Assembly: GCA_023091665.1 (NCBI GenBank)
Contig: JALJCQ010000024.1
Coordinates: forward strand, 124,001 to 188,000
DNA: 64,000 nt
Direction of reading: 5' to 3'
Source: Pythium myriotylum
Lineage: Eukaryota; Oomycota; Peronosporomycetes; Pythiales; Pythiaceae
Each line of letters opens with the position of its first letter. Position 1 is the first letter of the stretch. The notes below the pieces were generated by a model. The model did not search any database, was not told the origin of the DNA, and saw only the letters and a program-made list of their open reading frames with translations. Made by a program: the position numbers and the translations under genes. Of the stretch, positions 21,101-32,300 are shown piece by piece.

Positions 21101-23981
21101 GACTGCCTGTGCTGCTGCGATTTGACTGCTGACCCCCGAAGTTGGATGACGCAGCGGAAGTCCGCGAGCATATCGAGTCCTTCGATCCAGATCGCTGCAA
21201 CGTGCGTGCGGATGAAGCGTCCAGCGAAGTGTTCGGGTCAACCGCTGTCGGTGAAGCCTCTAGGTGCGCGAGGGACCAGTCTCCGGACGCGACGCCCGAG
21301 TCGTTGCGGATCGCGATGGTCGCTTCGGCGCTTGCGCTCACGAGCACGAGCCCGAAGTCAACCTCTGGCGACAAAATGCAGAGCTGCGGTGCTGAGACGT
21401 GGCCTTGAATCCGCAACCACCGCTCAACAGCCATGTCGGAGTGCGGGTCGACGATAGCACACGGCACAGCGATCACGAATGCACCGACGGCGCGAAGGAT
21501 GATCGATATCTCAACCTCGCAGCATTTGCAGGGGCCAATATCCAACTCCGTTGCGCTGAGTTTAATGTCAAAGTAGCTTTGCTTGGGCTCCACGTCTCGA
21601 AAAGATGGAGGAAGGAGTGTCGCCCTCGCTAGATCCCAGTGCACGCGCGCGTGGGCGTCGCAATCGTTCCACACGCGGGTGCTTGCTGTGTACACTTGAT
21701 TCATCACCAATCCTTCGTCTCCCAGGATCACAGCCATTGGCTCCAAGCGGAAGGAGCCCAGTCGACCGATTCCATGAAGCGATAAACGCATGCTCTCCAC
21801 CGCTGGCTCGGATGCTGCGAGCATTTCCAGTCTAGCTCCCAGATGCTGCCGTGCCTGCGCGTCGTGCAGTCGCTGAAGTGTCTCGCGCAGAAGCTGGAGC
21901 TGCTGCGTCCCGGGCTTGCTGCAGGGTGGAACGTTGTTGATGTAGAGAACAAGCTGCCACTGAGAGAACTTCCTTGCGCTATGGGGACAGAAGGTCACCT
22001 TGAATGGTGCAGAGTTGCTTTGTTGCAATACGCCTGAGGCTGGTGTCACGGTGAAAGGGCAGTGCACGCTAGCGTCCCGTGGTCCGATAGCTATGAGTGT
22101 CCACGTGAACTGGAGGTCAATTGGTGTCTCGTTAAGCACAGTAAATGTTTGTGATGCCGTCGCATTGAGATATAGCTCGCGCGCGAATACCAACTGTGAG
22201 ACTCGCCCCATTCGCTCGATTGATGTGTCGATGGGCTGTTCGTTGACGCTCGAGATGCTCACGTCAACTTGGCAGCCTCGACCCACAAGCTGGAAGACAC
22301 GCACGAGGCAGTTGTCGCAAACCATGACAAACTTCTCGCGCGTCTCGCCGACCCCCGAGGGCAAGAACGCGATCTGGAGAGCCACAGACTCGCCCGTTGC
22401 AAGCTCCATTTCGTTGGGTGACAACGTAAAGGGTCCGACGCGGAGCCCTCCTTGGCTAAGACAGTTGGACACCACTGAGGATATCATACCAGCTTGGACT
22501 TTCGACGTAGCCTCGCAACGCGCCCAGTCCTGCTCAGTCATGAGCCAGAAGCGAGCCTTGCCGCCTGTGTTCTTGCAAGGAATTGTCGTGACACTGCGGG
22601 TGCCCACCAGAGTGTGTTGCGCCCGCAGCATTAATGGGATAGACAACTCTGGCGGTCTGCGATGGGCGAGCACTGGCACAGAAAATTGCGCCGGCTGAGC
22701 GTTGTTCTCGCTCTCATACTGGACGACTACAGCGTCTTTGTAGTCGGCGCGCGAGTCGGGCGCGAACCGCAGTCGCACTTGAACGTTCATGCCTGGGGCG
22801 ATGAGCCCGCTCGCGTCTGGGAAGGAGATCTCGGCGACCGAGAAGAAGATTGTGGCGGGTGGTAGCACGCGCACGCGGCGACTCAAGTGGCTTGTATTGC
22901 GTATGAAAAGTGTCTGCTCGTAGATACCACCGGAGTCGTACTCAGTGAACTCAACCGGAAAAGGCTCGGCCACGAAGTTCGGCTCGACGGTTTTGGCTTC
23001 CTTACGGTCTACTTGTGGACTTGTGGTGTAACGAGGGTTCCGAAGGAAGTCAAGTTTCGTTTGCATGCGCTCGAGAATCGCCATATTCTTGCGTCTTTCG
23101 TGAGCGGGCATGAGGTCAGCCCCAGATAATCGCACGCTCTCGGTTGAGGACTCGGACGATCCGTTGGACTCAATGGTCGCTCGTGAATTGTCCGAAAGCG
23201 ATTTGTCGATGGAAATTTTGGCCATTGCGATGTGCTGCTGGTGCACGCTGAGCGTGGTCTCTTTCCGAGTGTCGTAGGCGCTCGTGGTGCTGAGGTAGCC
23301 GGGTGGCTCCCGGACAATCCCAGACACTTTTCTGGCAAGGAACGATGGACCATTCCCGCTCCGATCCTCCCGCTCCCTGTGGTAGTTGCGCACAAGCTCC
23401 TTTGCGTGGATAAGCATATCACTGAAGGCACCGAACTGGTCCAGTTCGTGGGGTTGGAGCTGCAGGTTGGACGGACCCATGGGAATCTGCGCGCCGATCA
23501 CGAGTCCTTGTCGCGCGAGGTCAAGTGCAATGGATTCGTCTTTCGCGGCAGCTCGTCGATGTCGCTCGTCAAGAAACGCCAAGAGCTTGGTCGCGGTGGC
23601 ATGCGTCGCCATTACGGAATCGCGGATGAGCTGCTTGCGACTCTCGCCGAGCAGGACGAAGGGATTGGCGTCGACGACCGGTGACCGAGCAGACTCGCAC
23701 GGAGATGGCTCGCTCTCCGTCCTCTCTGCTTGCACACCCGAGCCCTCTGTGGTTGGACCAGGAGCGCTTGGCTCTTGGCTTTGGTGCGCATCCGTCTCCG
23801 AGTAGAACTGGCGGAACGCTCGACGGACCACGTGCGCTGTCGTGCCGACAGCCACGACCTCGCTCTCCTCCTGTGGGTCGGCCTCCGTCTCGGCGGGAGC
23901 CACCGCGACGGAAGCGAGCGGCGACGACTCCGGAGGCGGCGTGTCTGCCGCGGCTCCGACGGCAGGCTTGGTCGCCGCCAT
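18141..23981 (-). CDS. DLEC1: DLEC1/CFAP81-like ASH (MSP)-domain ciliary protein
   Basis: Single uninterrupted frame of about 1,946 residues. The start ATG at 23981 (MAATKPAVG) is preferred because the frame upstream has only a non-ATG start. After a low-complexity N-terminus and a helical region, it contains LDFLRNPRY, then VEFTEYDSGGIYEQTLFIRN and SRRVRVLPPATIFFSV. LIAPGMNVQVRLRFAPDS follows. This order is characteristic of DLEC1, which has successive immunoglobulin-like ASH/MSP modules. Further ASH modules (repeats of FAPDS-like and FxPxxxG segments, for example LFFADAH, VNRSPRPARLKW, VELINVSNLEADF) continue to the C-terminus. DLEC1 localises to motile cilia/flagella, linked to the tubulin/Bardet-Biedl machinery, which suits a zoosporic organism. 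An open frame this long without introns is unusual here. The 3' end lies 48 bp from the convergent PFK-2 gene. Confidence 0.82.
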   Translation of the reverse strand: MAATKPAVGAAADTPPPESSPLASVAVAPAETEADPQEESEVVAVGTTAHVVRRAFRQFYSETDAHQSQEPSAPGPTTEGSGVQAERTESEPSPCESARSPVVDANPFVLLGESRKQLIRDSVMATHATATKLLAFLDERHRRAAAKDESIALDLARQGLVIGAQIPMGPSNLQLQPHELDQFGAFSDMLIHAKELVRNYHREREDRSGNGPSFLARKVSGIVREPPGYLSTTSAYDTRKETTLSVHQQHIAMAKISIDKSLSDNSRATIESNGSSESSTESVRLSGADLMPAHERRKNMAILERMQTKLDFLRNPRYTTSPQVDRKEAKTVEPNFVAEPFPVEFTEYDSGGIYEQTLFIRNTSHLSRRVRVLPPATIFFSVAEISFPDASGLIAPGMNVQVRLRFAPDSRADYKDAVVVQYESENNAQPAQFSVPVLAHRRPPELSIPLMLRAQHTLVGTRSVTTIPCKNTGGKARFWLMTEQDWARCEATSKVQAGMISSVVSNCLSQGGLRVGPFTLSPNEMELATGESVALQIAFLPSGVGETREKFVMVCDNCLVRVFQLVGRGCQVDVSISSVNEQPIDTSIERMGRVSQLVFARELYLNATASQTFTVLNETPIDLQFTWTLIAIGPRDASVHCPFTVTPASGVLQQSNSAPFKVTFCPHSARKFSQWQLVLYINNVPPCSKPGTQQLQLLRETLQRLHDAQARQHLGARLEMLAASEPAVESMRLSLHGIGRLGSFRLEPMAVILGDEGLVMNQVYTASTRVWNDCDAHARVHWDLARATLLPPSFRDVEPKQSYFDIKLSATELDIGPCKCCEVEISIILRAVGAFVIAVPCAIVDPHSDMAVERWLRIQGHVSAPQLCILSPEVDFGLVLVSASAEATIAIRNDSGVASGDWSLAHLEASPTAVDPNTSLDASSARTLQRSGSKDSICSRTSAASSNFGGQQSNRSSTGSLGLFTTRDLAPRATVAFHPPVGRLGPGETAEVRLTCQSGSLPERFRGTIVLTPLASSLPPVFPGQPQAKHLSQCVSVRAEIQSPNVFLTPLRITLGTTFLGVPVERVVELINVSNLEADFKFMEPNGASKAGTIEFNPKQGVLRSKETLNVRVVYTARQAGKTTTLVACSVKGLAGRLGFEITANHKGLVLTYDVLTPTDAIPLPPKEVARSRGIAVADGDFEPDGNPHNLPKLHFGEEIPLTERRSLRLVIRNFSGINAQLELEPKRFVAASFSAGGSTSIHAKQLLSSTLADSLMSRSPRLTGKARKKLLLSDARDPSNRFQSEPGRAYIREQNRIEQDREILRDGRGIAFVISADTNGPLIEARNVSIPAWEQVIIAVTCVNNMPGTFSDVLSCRALGLPPVMLPMQATVVGTPLVLDPNCVGLHARRATDTPPTFSFGHLCVRSSAVTKTLRVVNRSPRPARLKWKLVEPGRENQRVQVSLRVDFAARVRLHIVPIADKGDTEFSFEVTPPQMLVGAFATASVQLTFFPTREPSSTRVLLFADAHWIENAPQSPLDGQDPTAPTDLSDPRCEIQLLKSPRLTTAAGKAIQAVRVANSLTRSPPLAQSGPAICGVSVKCIRVLLSADVVEPELFLDQTKHTPDARPYHVKFSTWSTLVDGDANTWNHAFHRREFTLINHLNARLTFRLETTGPFALSRAESLAPKHPLATADLPPAHRRADGESFLFTLPPQMSVRVELRLDAAKLALNLNKPGNATSGPRDQNRLLQRAEGELLVRFTNQSIQTIRLVAEILHPLLVASPSVHNFGRVHLSRSRSVVLRVANPTAVPASFVVRHVPRPTPLSRAQKQEMATHHAHFTDDPDVFTFSQTQGVVRGPTISLRSAGGGPQPATNSCKDLDDETTRLVLMPHEICVHFQPREIARRYRSRFRLCVASGVDVDVVLEGQGHLDEVEYFDQDRPMVRASELTHRNLIYKKLVPPSVQR

Positions 23982-24177
23982 GGTCGTGGGGAGCAATCAC
24001 CACCTGCGTGTCCTTTCGCGCTCGCGCTCTCATCCAAACCAATCCCCGCCAAAGTCGATACGGATGCCAAACGTGAATACGTGATATAAAGTTTGCGTCG
24101 AACGTCACTTTTGACCTGTCATATCTTATACGAGGAAGTCTGCGGGAGCAAGTCTGCCATCATCGTTGCCGCTCGCT

Positions 24178-25072
24178 CTACTGCTTGCTGGCTTCGATGG
24201 CCGGCTTGGGCGCCGACGGCCACGTGTTGAAGAGCACGATGAGCGCCGAGACGCAGCCGACCTGGCCGATGATGCCGTCGTTGAGCTTGGATCCCCAGAT
24301 GCGCTCGAAGAGGCGGATGCCGCTGGTGTTGGCCGAGACGATCAAGTCGCACGTGATCTTGACGACCGCGAGGAACTTCTTGGAGCGGCCTGCCTGCACG
24401 GCCGAGAGCTGTTTGCGCAGCGCCTGAATGCGCTCCTGGTCCGTCTCGGTCTTGAGCACATCCAGAATCGCCTTCTCCTTGTCCACATCCTACGACAACA
24501 ACGACCATCAGCGAGCAGATCCGAGGCGCCGAGAGCATCGATGGCCACTTACGGCGTTGAGTGCATTCATTGCGAGCATAAATCCAGCGACGTTGGCGAA
24601 GAACCAGAGCACGCCGCCGCGCTTGCCCGCCTCGTCGGCGTCGAAGCCGAAGACCTTGGCCTTGCTGAAGAAGACCATGTTATCATAGACAAAGAAGCCG
24701 GCCTGTTGGCAACTGTGAGCACGTGGGCTACTCTCAATGCCTCGAGCAGCGACGGCGACGTACCATGCCCCAGTTGTTGATGAGCTGCAGATACTTGGTT
24801 CCTGGCGACGTGGTCTTGTCGTCCATGGCCTGGACGGCCTTCTTCGCGAACGGCACGCTCTTGCCGATGCGGAAGGCCTTGCGCGCCTGCTGCGAGGCCT
24901 TGTAGAGCTCGGCGAAGCGCTGGCCGAGCGCGCTCTTGGGGTCGGCCGAGAGGATGTAGAAGGCGAGCGCGCGGCTGCCGTACTGCACGACCTTGTTGAT
25001 CTTGTCGCGGCCCTCGAGGCTGAAGGCCACGGCCAGCGCGTTGTCGAGCGTGAGCGGCGCCTTGTCGGTCAT
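24178..25072 (-). CDS. PEX11: peroxisomal membrane protein PEX11
   Basis: Three exons (25072-24764, 24702-24553, 24489-24178) give 256 residues. The N-terminal amphipathic region has the PEX11 pattern GRDKINKVVQYGSRALAFY, the helix that tubulates peroxisomal membranes, followed by FAELYKASQQARKAFRIGKS. The middle carries NWGM|AGFFVYDNMVFFSKAKV with a hydrophobic WFFANVAGFMLAMN segment. The C-terminus includes KKFLAVVKITCDLIVSANTSG, IGQVGCVSALIVLF and a Lys/Gln tail. PEX11 drives peroxisome elongation and division before DRP/FIS1 scission. The first intron uses the third of three nearby AG acceptors; the first two would put the reading frame out. It is the tandem downstream neighbour of a minus-strand coiled-coil gene whose stop is 103 bp upstream. 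Confidence 0.9.
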
Positions 25073-25175
25073 GGCGGGAGGGGGCGGCGGGCAGTCGGCG
25101 AGTGAGCACCCTCCGCGTTGAGCTTCCGACGCGATGTTGATGTGAGCAGAAATGGAGGTACCGTCATCCAGTGTA

Positions 25176-27303
25176 TTACAAGGCTGTCCCATGATGACGC
25201 GCCACAGTCACGCGCCACGCCAACTTGCCGTTTCTCAGATCTGAGGAAGAGCTCTTTGCCCACTTCAGGCCGTCGGAGAAGATGACGGCGGCTCTCTCCA
25301 TCGCTGGGCCAGCCGAGGCGGCGTCTCGACGCGTTGGAGCATTGTTATGTGGTCGCGTCGAATGAGTTTCATGCTTCAAAGCCAATCTCAGCTATGGAAA
25401 TTCTGCGAAAGACAAAAAAAATTGCCTCGCCGTACCGGTGCGAAAGTGCCTCAACCTCGTTCTGGGCCTCTTGGCGGGTCGACTCCTCTTCGCGGAGCCG
25501 CTTCTGCAACGATTGGATCTCCCTACAGAGGAGACGTGATCCTCGGTTTGGGGGTATCAAAAGGCGACGACCAACTAACCGGTAAGCAACAACCAATGCT
25601 CCCTCCTTGGATTCTCTCGCTGCACGCTCATCTGAGAAAGAGGCCTTGAGTCAACGAATGGAAGCAATAGCCACTCCCGTCACGAATTTCACCTCGCAAC
25701 TCGGTGCTGAGCGTTTTCACTTCTTGTTGAAGCGTTTTCCCCGTTGCTTTGAGTTCCTATCCGTAGCAACTCTCAGCACAGCCTCTAGAAGAGATGGAAT
25801 GGGGCACCCACATCCGCAATATCCGTCGCTCGCAGAGCAGTGCTCTCGGCCTTCTCACGCTGGACACGTTCCACTTCGAAGTCGGAGCGGAGTCGCCCAA
25901 GAGTCTGTTTTAGCTGTCGGACTTCCAGATCGAGACTTCGATATTCACTGGCTTTGTGTCGGTCTGCTTCTCCTCGAGCTTCCTAATACCGAGATACTGA
26001 GCTATCGAGACACGAAAAGAGTTTCCCCGCGCTCTGTTTCCCACCTCGGCATTCTTCCACTCTTCTCGTTCCCTACGGTGGAGCAGTTGGACAGCGTCAC
26101 GCTCGTTTACGAGCGACCTTCGAGTGATGAGCTCCATCTACGTCCAAACACCGTGAATCATCCATACATCCACAAAAATTCCGATTTCAATCGGTATTAA
26201 GCTGACCTGGATTTGTCCTTCTAAGGTCGTGATGCGGCTCTTTGCGTCGTCAAGTTGCATCGCAGCGTCATCGTGGCTGTCGAACGTGCTCTTTAATCAG
26301 TGAACTCGCATTAGAAACGAGCAAGCCACACTCACTCCCGTGTTTTGGCTTGCAGCTCCCACAAGAGAGCCTTGTTCTCTCTTCGCTCGTCGCTGAGTTG
26401 CTGCTGCGCTCGCTCGCTTTCCAGTTGACGCACTTGCTGAAGACAATAGCCCAAATTCAGTAGCGTCCAGTAGCAGCAGCTGAAGTCGAGTCACCCCACC
26501 AATTGGTTCCTGAGATCAGCGTTCTACGATCCACATCTCACCGTTGAGACAAGTAGGTCCTTTCAGCAGCACGGTCCACTAGTACGAACCTCGTTCTGTA
26601 TCTTGACTAACTGTTCTCGGTAGTCGCTCAGCTCCTTACTCAGAGCGTCGACTTCGCCACTTCTGTCGTCGAGCGTTCGTGACATTTCCTGCAGAAGTTG
26701 CTGCTGCTGGGCCATCGTCGTCTGCGTCTCGCTCCACTTGTCCTCGTATCTCCTCAGAGTGTCCACAACGTTGCTGTACTCGGTGCTCGTCGACTGGAGT
26801 CGGAGACTGAGCTCTTCGCGCTCTGCCTGCTCACGTCCAACCCCCCACGAGGTCATGGTTAGGCACCGCGTGTTTCGACCCGCAGACTCGCTCGCCGACC
26901 TTTGCCGCTTGCTCCCGGCCCTCTTGCTCCAGCATCCGACCGGCCATCTCGCATACCCGCTGCTCGGCTCGCTGCAGCTCCTCTCGCTGCGCCGCCGCCG
27001 AGGCCTGTTGGTGTTCGCGCAGCTGTCCCACTCTCGTGAGTTATCCTCTGGAGGCTGCTCATCGCGCTGTCTCACCTCGTGCGCGTACTGGGCCGCCTGC
27101 ACCAGCAGCTGGAAGAGCTCCGCCTTGCTCGTCACGCGCACGAACTCGGCCGCGTCTCCGTGCTGCTGGCGCTGCAGCACTTGCCGCACGAGCAGCGCGG
27201 CGCCCACTGCAGCCGCGCCCTCGCCCTCGCGCCGCAGCCGCGCGGCCGCCGGCTTGGCGCGCATGAGCTGCCGCTGGCGCGCGAGGTCGGCGCGGGGCGC
27301 CAT
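25176..27303 (-). CDS. multi-exon coiled-coil protein of unknown function
   Basis: About ten exons separated by introns of 40-150 bp can be joined in frame, and nearly every one is heptad-type coiled coil. Recognisable pieces in order are MAPRADLARQRQLMRAKP (27303), LREHQQASAAAQREELQRA, AEREELSLRLQSTSTEYSNV, ALSKELSDYREQLVKIQNE, VRQLESERAQQQLSDERREN, QLDDAKSRITTLEGQIQ, READRHKASEYRSLDLEVRQ, ELKATGKTLQQEVKTLSTEL and EIQSLQKRLREEESTRQEAQ. The last exon ends WAKSSSSDLRNGKLAWRVTV. No non-coil domain was found, so the protein could be a basal-body, Golgi or cytoskeletal scaffold. Exon joins keep frame only when the listed GT-AG pairs are used, which supports a real gene, but the 3' half is thinly supported. 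The final exon is uncertain: an alternative reads through to a stop near 25369. Confidence 0.6.
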
Positions 27304-27657
27304 GGTGACGTCGCTTCGCGCGAGCGTTCTGGAACGTTCCACCGCATGGTCTCACCGACACGTCTGGCGCGCCGGGGGCGCTGAGTCATCGGAAAATGCT
27401 CGCCGCTGAATGTTCGGCACAGGATTCAGCCATCATGCCGCCCCTCTCCCTCGTGCGACAACCGCCCACGGGCCAATCGCCGCGGCGCGTTCTCGTGGCC
27501 CCCACGTCATCAACACCCTTGTCCGGCCCGTCACATCTCGCTGCCGGCGAGGACCATTCGCGCATTCGCCTCGCATCGTCCACCGCCCCCGCCCCCTCCC
27601 CTCCCCTCCGGGCCTCGTCTCCTCTCTCTCCCCCCTCTCCCCCCTTTTCCGCCCCCC
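27304..27657. promoter_or_regulatory. divergent promoter and C/T-rich 5' leader of nitrate transporter
   Basis: Spacer between the coiled-coil gene start and the nitrate transporter. The last 80 bases before the ATG (about 27580-27657) are almost pure C and T, with long C runs. Such pyrimidine tracts sit at several starts in this window and may be transcription-initiation or leader elements. A CCAAT-like CCAATCG lies near 27473-27479. Confidence 0.4.
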
Positions 27658-29202
27658 ATGGCGCCCAGCGACCTCCACAACGCGACGCCCCAGATGAACC
27701 TGGCCGCGGCCGTCACGCCGCGCGACGGCAACGCTGCCTACGTCTCGATCCAGACGCCGCGCGTCAACTCGCTCGTCGACGACCTCGTCGCCTACGAGCC
27801 CGTCTACGACCTGCGCGTCGACCGCGAGCAGTACGACCGCGCCGTCGAGCTCAAGCCCCTGAGCCTCGTGCGCCCGCACATGCGCTCCTTCCACGTCTCG
27901 TGGGTCACCGCCATCTCCGGCTTCATCGGCTGGTACGCCATCCCGCCGCTCATGCCCGTGATCAAGGACCAGCTCGGCCTCACCACGGGCCAGATCCTCA
28001 ACTCGGATATCGCCGCCACGGCCAGCACCATCATCTCCCGCATCCTCGTCGGCCCGCTGCTCGAGCTCTTCGGACCGCAGTACGTCCACAGCTTCACGCT
28101 CTGGCTCGGCGCCATCCCGATCGCCGCCGCAGCGTTCGTCGACAACTCGATGGGCCTGCTCATCGTTCGCTTCTTCATCGGTCTCGTCGGCTGCATCTTC
28201 GTCTCGAACCAGTTCTGGACCACCATCACCTTCGCCAAGAACGTCGTGGGCACGAGCAACGCCATCTCGGGTGGCCTCGGGCTCTCGGGCATCGGCTTCG
28301 CCTTCCTCATCCTGCCCTACGTCAACTCGTGGCTCACGCACGCCGTCTCCGTGGACCTCGCGTGGCGCCTCACGATCGCGCTGCCTGCCGTCGTCATGGT
28401 GATCATGGGCACTGTCTCGTGGTTCCGAGCCGACAGCTGCCCCATGGGTGAGTTCCACCACCTCCGACGCGCGCAACACGCCGCCAAGACCGCAGCCTTG
28501 GCGGAGGACGGCCAGCTCGACGACGTCGCGTCGACTGAGCTCAAGATCGACTTCCGCCAGACACTGCGCAACCTCGGCTCGGCCTTCAAGATCGTTCTTG
28601 CCGACCGCAACACGTACATTCTCGTGCTCCACTATGGCATGAGCTTTGGCGCCGAGCTGCAGCTCAACAACATGGGCGCGCTCTACTTCTACGAAGAGTT
28701 CAAGAGGGAGGGTTGCGTCGGCGATGACTGTGGCGTGCTCTCCAAGGCCCACGCCGCGACCGTGGCCTCCTCGTTCGGCCTTATGAACATGTTCGCGCGC
28801 GCACTTGGCGGCCTCGCCTCGGACTACGCCAACACTCACCATGGCATCCGTGGCCGGCAGTGGGTCCAGTTCACGTTGCTCTGTCTCTGTGGTGCACTCG
28901 TCATCGTACTCAGCCGCATGACGGAGTTGGGCCCGAGCATCGCTGTCTACGTGCTCGTGGCCGTCGCCGCCCAGTCTGCTGGCGGCTCGGCCTTCGGTCT
29001 CGTGCCCTACGTCAACGACGCGTACACGGGCACTGTCACGGGCCTCGTCGGCGCGGGCGGCAACATCGGCGGTGTGATCTTCGGCATCATCTTCCGCAGC
29101 ACTTCAACACGTGCCGAGGGGTTGCTCATCATGGGCTGCATCATCCTTGCGAGCTCGATCTCCACGGCCTTCATCACGCTGCAGCACGACAAGAAGTTCT
29201 AG
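27658..29202 (+). CDS. NRT2: nitrate/nitrite transporter, NNP (NRT2/NarK) family
   Basis: Intronless frame of 514 residues with about twelve hydrophobic segments. The ATG at 27658 follows the C/T tract. The first helix holds FHVSWVTAISGFIGWYAIPP. The next loop reads ILNSDIAATASTIISRILVGPL, the NNP version of the MFS signature, and FIGLVGCIFVSNQFWTT matches the family signature region. A second signature, GLVGAGGNIGGVIFGIIF (about residue 455), corresponds to the G-A-G-G-N-x-G nitrate signature. LDLAWRLTIALP and GVLSKAHAATVASSFGLMN also fit. It moves nitrate (or nitrite) with protons at the plasma membrane as the entry step of nitrate assimilation. No nitrate or nitrite reductase gene is next to it, unlike the clustered arrangement known in several oomycetes and fungi. 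Confidence 0.92.
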   Translation: MAPSDLHNATPQMNLAAAVTPRDGNAAYVSIQTPRVNSLVDDLVAYEPVYDLRVDREQYDRAVELKPLSLVRPHMRSFHVSWVTAISGFIGWYAIPPLMPVIKDQLGLTTGQILNSDIAATASTIISRILVGPLLELFGPQYVHSFTLWLGAIPIAAAAFVDNSMGLLIVRFFIGLVGCIFVSNQFWTTITFAKNVVGTSNAISGGLGLSGIGFAFLILPYVNSWLTHAVSVDLAWRLTIALPAVVMVIMGTVSWFRADSCPMGEFHHLRRAQHAAKTAALAEDGQLDDVASTELKIDFRQTLRNLGSAFKIVLADRNTYILVLHYGMSFGAELQLNNMGALYFYEEFKREGCVGDDCGVLSKAHAATVASSFGLMNMFARALGGLASDYANTHHGIRGRQWVQFTLLCLCGALVIVLSRMTELGPSIAVYVLVAVAAQSAGGSAFGLVPYVNDAYTGTVTGLVGAGGNIGGVIFGIIFRSTSTRAEGLLIMGCIILASSISTAFITLQHDKKF

Positions 29203-29310
29203 AGGTTATGTAATTCAGTTCAGTATGCTTCATTTTATTAGTGCCGCTCGATCCCACGTCTTCGTAACTGCTACTCACTCGTTCATGTGAATGGAAGTCA
29301 TTGCGGCACC

Positions 29311-32300
29311 ATGGAGATCTCAGGTGCCGTGGTGGTGGCTGCCGGCGCCACCATGGACGGTCGCGATCCGGTCTCGACTGCCGGCCATGACCGGAATCGA
29401 CTCTCCGCGCAGGTATCCCCACTGCCTCGTGTCGATGACTTCAGCGTCGGCAGTCTGCTCGGTGACGCTACCAAAATCGCCAAAGCAAATCACGAGGAGG
29501 AGGAGAGCTACATCCCTGTCTCGCTTGCACGAGCTCACCTTACAAGGGTTGTGGAGGATATGCGCGCCATGAAGGAGGACCACACGGCCAAGCTGACTCT
29601 GATCATGGATCGATACAAGTCCATCGAGGCTGAAACGAAACGATATTACGAGAGCCGCATCAGCGAGCTCAAACAGCGTGCCAAGGACAAGTTCCGCGTC
29701 GAGCACGAGCGATATCGGGCGCTAGAGATCGAGTGCGAGGCCAAGGAGCAGCGATCTCGTGAGCGCCAAGGCGAATTGGAGGACGCTATGGCCCACCAGC
29801 TGCGTAAGCATGGAGAAGAAGAACTTCGGTGGCTGGAGAAAGCCGAGAGCCGGGTGGCGGCGTACGAGGAGGAGCTCACACGGCTCCACGAGCGTGTTCA
29901 GCAGAAGATTGGATCTGCCTTGCGGGGCCAACATGAAGCTTTGCACGAATCGCACCGAACTGAGATCAACCGCATACGAAAGGAATGGGAAGAAGCACGC
30001 GAAGAGTGCGAGCGAGCAGCACTGGAAATTAACACAGCACGCTCACAGCTCTCCGAAGCGCGGACAAAGCATGAACGCGAGGTCCATCATATACAACTGG
30101 ATGCAGTGGCAGAACTGGAGAGTTACAGGTGTTTGGCAGCTGTCGTGAACCGCGTTGTCGACATGGAGGAACATGTCCGACGGCGTAAGCGCTCGCGCGA
30201 ACTGAAGAGCGAGTTAACTGTGCTGGAACAAAAGACGAAGGAGTCAGCTCTTCGCGAGAGGATGCTAGCTGAGCAGTTGAGTCGCCTTGCGGTCCAATAT
30301 GCCAAGCTGGAGGAGCGAGCAGTACAACAGACAATGGAAGTGATGCTGCGAACGATCGAGTTAGTACCGCTGGATGCTCCAGAAAGGAGTGATCCGGAGG
30401 AGCCGCTCCTTGAAACTGTTCCAGTCGAACTCACCGAGAGCGAAACGCAAACAGCCACGTGGGCCGCACTATTAGCTGCCAACACCGCGAAGCCATCGGC
30501 AAGACCAATCGTCGAGACCAGAGATGCATCTGTGGAGACAGTCCCAGAGACCACACCACAGTCAGAGGCAAAACCACCACATCTCGACATTGCCACGATG
30601 TCGGCCCCCCAACTTCAGTACGAAGCGGATGCTGAGCGATTTCGAGAACGCAACGCCGAGTTAGTTCGTTCTAAGCAAGAACTGAAGGCTCTGAAGGCAG
30701 AAATGCAAGCGTGCACAGATCGAAAGAACGACGCCAAATCCCGTATCAAAGAGTGGCTCAGCGAGTTCCAGAAAAAGTATGAGCGAGATCCAACCATTGA
30801 GGATAAGGCGCAGGTCAAAGACTTGTATCTGGCGTTCAAGGCGAGCGAAGAGGCGTTCAACACTGCTCGAGATCAAGTGGCGGAGGCCAAAATGCGTCAC
30901 CATGAGCTCGCTGTCGAAATCGAGACGCTGAGTCAATGGCACGCGCTGGCTGCATCGGCTCTCAGCTCCACACGCGGAGACAGGTCGACATCTAGACCAG
31001 GAACTGCAGTTTCTCTAGAAGACTCAACTGCCTTTCAGGCAGCCATGCCCTTTGCTGAGATTACCCAGCTCGAGCAGGAGATAAACACGCTGCGTTCAGA
31101 GCTGTTGAAGGTTCAAAAAGACAAGCAGAAAGCAGACAAAGACGCGAACGAGGCACTGATTGTGGCAGAGCGAGCCAGTGCCGACGCCAAGCGCAATGCA
31201 GAACGGCTAGCAGAAGTAGAGGCCAAGATCCTTGAATACCAATGCGAAGCACAGCAGACCCAAGAGATAGCCGACGCGAAGAGCGTTCTCGACGACACGG
31301 AGCGACGGAATGTCGAACACCAACAGCAACTCGCTGTCTATGCCCGCGAATCGGAGGCCATGCAGCGACAACAGAGCGACCTGCAAGCTTCGATCGCTAG
31401 TCTTCGCGAGGAAGTCGCCACTCGCTCGACGGAGAAACAGGCTCTTGAGGCGCAGATCGAGCAGTTGCGCCTCCACGTCGAGCTCATGGATGGACACGAC
31501 GAAGATCTTTTGGAGAGCGATGCCAAGACCGGGTTCCGGGTGAGAACCACAGTCGAAGCAACCGACGACGAGGAGGCAGAAGTGCATATTGGTGGAGAAG
31601 AAGACGATATCACTGCAGAGGCCAAAGACTCCGAGACTCTCTCTCCTTCCAAGTCGAAGGTGGCTCTGCTGACTGACGCTGAACGAGCTGAGGGCGTGCG
31701 AGAGACGCAGCTCATGGCTCAGATCCGCGAGTCGATCGAGGCTGGCAAAGCTCAGTGGAACCGCGGAGACAAGGCCAAGTGCTTCCAGATCTACGCGAAA
31801 ATGAGCGAAAAGTGCATCGACACGCTTCGCGTGCCTCCTCCGGGCCGCCGAGAGGAGCTGGCGGCGTTCAGGAGCGCGCTCCAAGAGGCTGCTCGACTAC
31901 CGCCGGCGAAGGGATCAATGGTTCTGAGGCGGCAACTGGACAATTGTCTTGCAGCATGTGAGGCGCGCGGAAAGGAACGAGACGCGAAAGAAGCGGCAGC
32001 GATCGCCATGGTGGCGAGTTCGCCAGTGCGATCGGCAGCCACGACGCCGTCGTCGTCTCCGCAGCGAAAGACAATCCACAAAAAGAGCATCGCACCGTCG
32101 GCTCTGGACTCAGGAGCAGAGGAGGATAAAACTGCGGCGCGGTCAGCAGCGACAACGCCACTCGGCGGAACCAAGGCCCTGGAGGAGTACAAGCAGAAGT
32201 TGAAGGCGTTGGAGGCCAAGGCCAAATCTGACAAAGTCCGGATCACACAGCTCGAGGCAGCTCTCTCGAAAGCTGAGACACAACTGACGAATGTGAGCGC

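Noticed and set aside
25607..26200. 197-residue plus-strand frame opposite the coiled-coil gene
   Set aside because: Lacks any domain; the minus strand gives coiled-coil exons that splice in frame.
27433..28842. 469-residue minus-strand frame opposite the nitrate transporter
   Set aside because: Shadow frame of Glu/Arg/Asp/Val composition typical of antisense to GC-rich membrane-protein codons.
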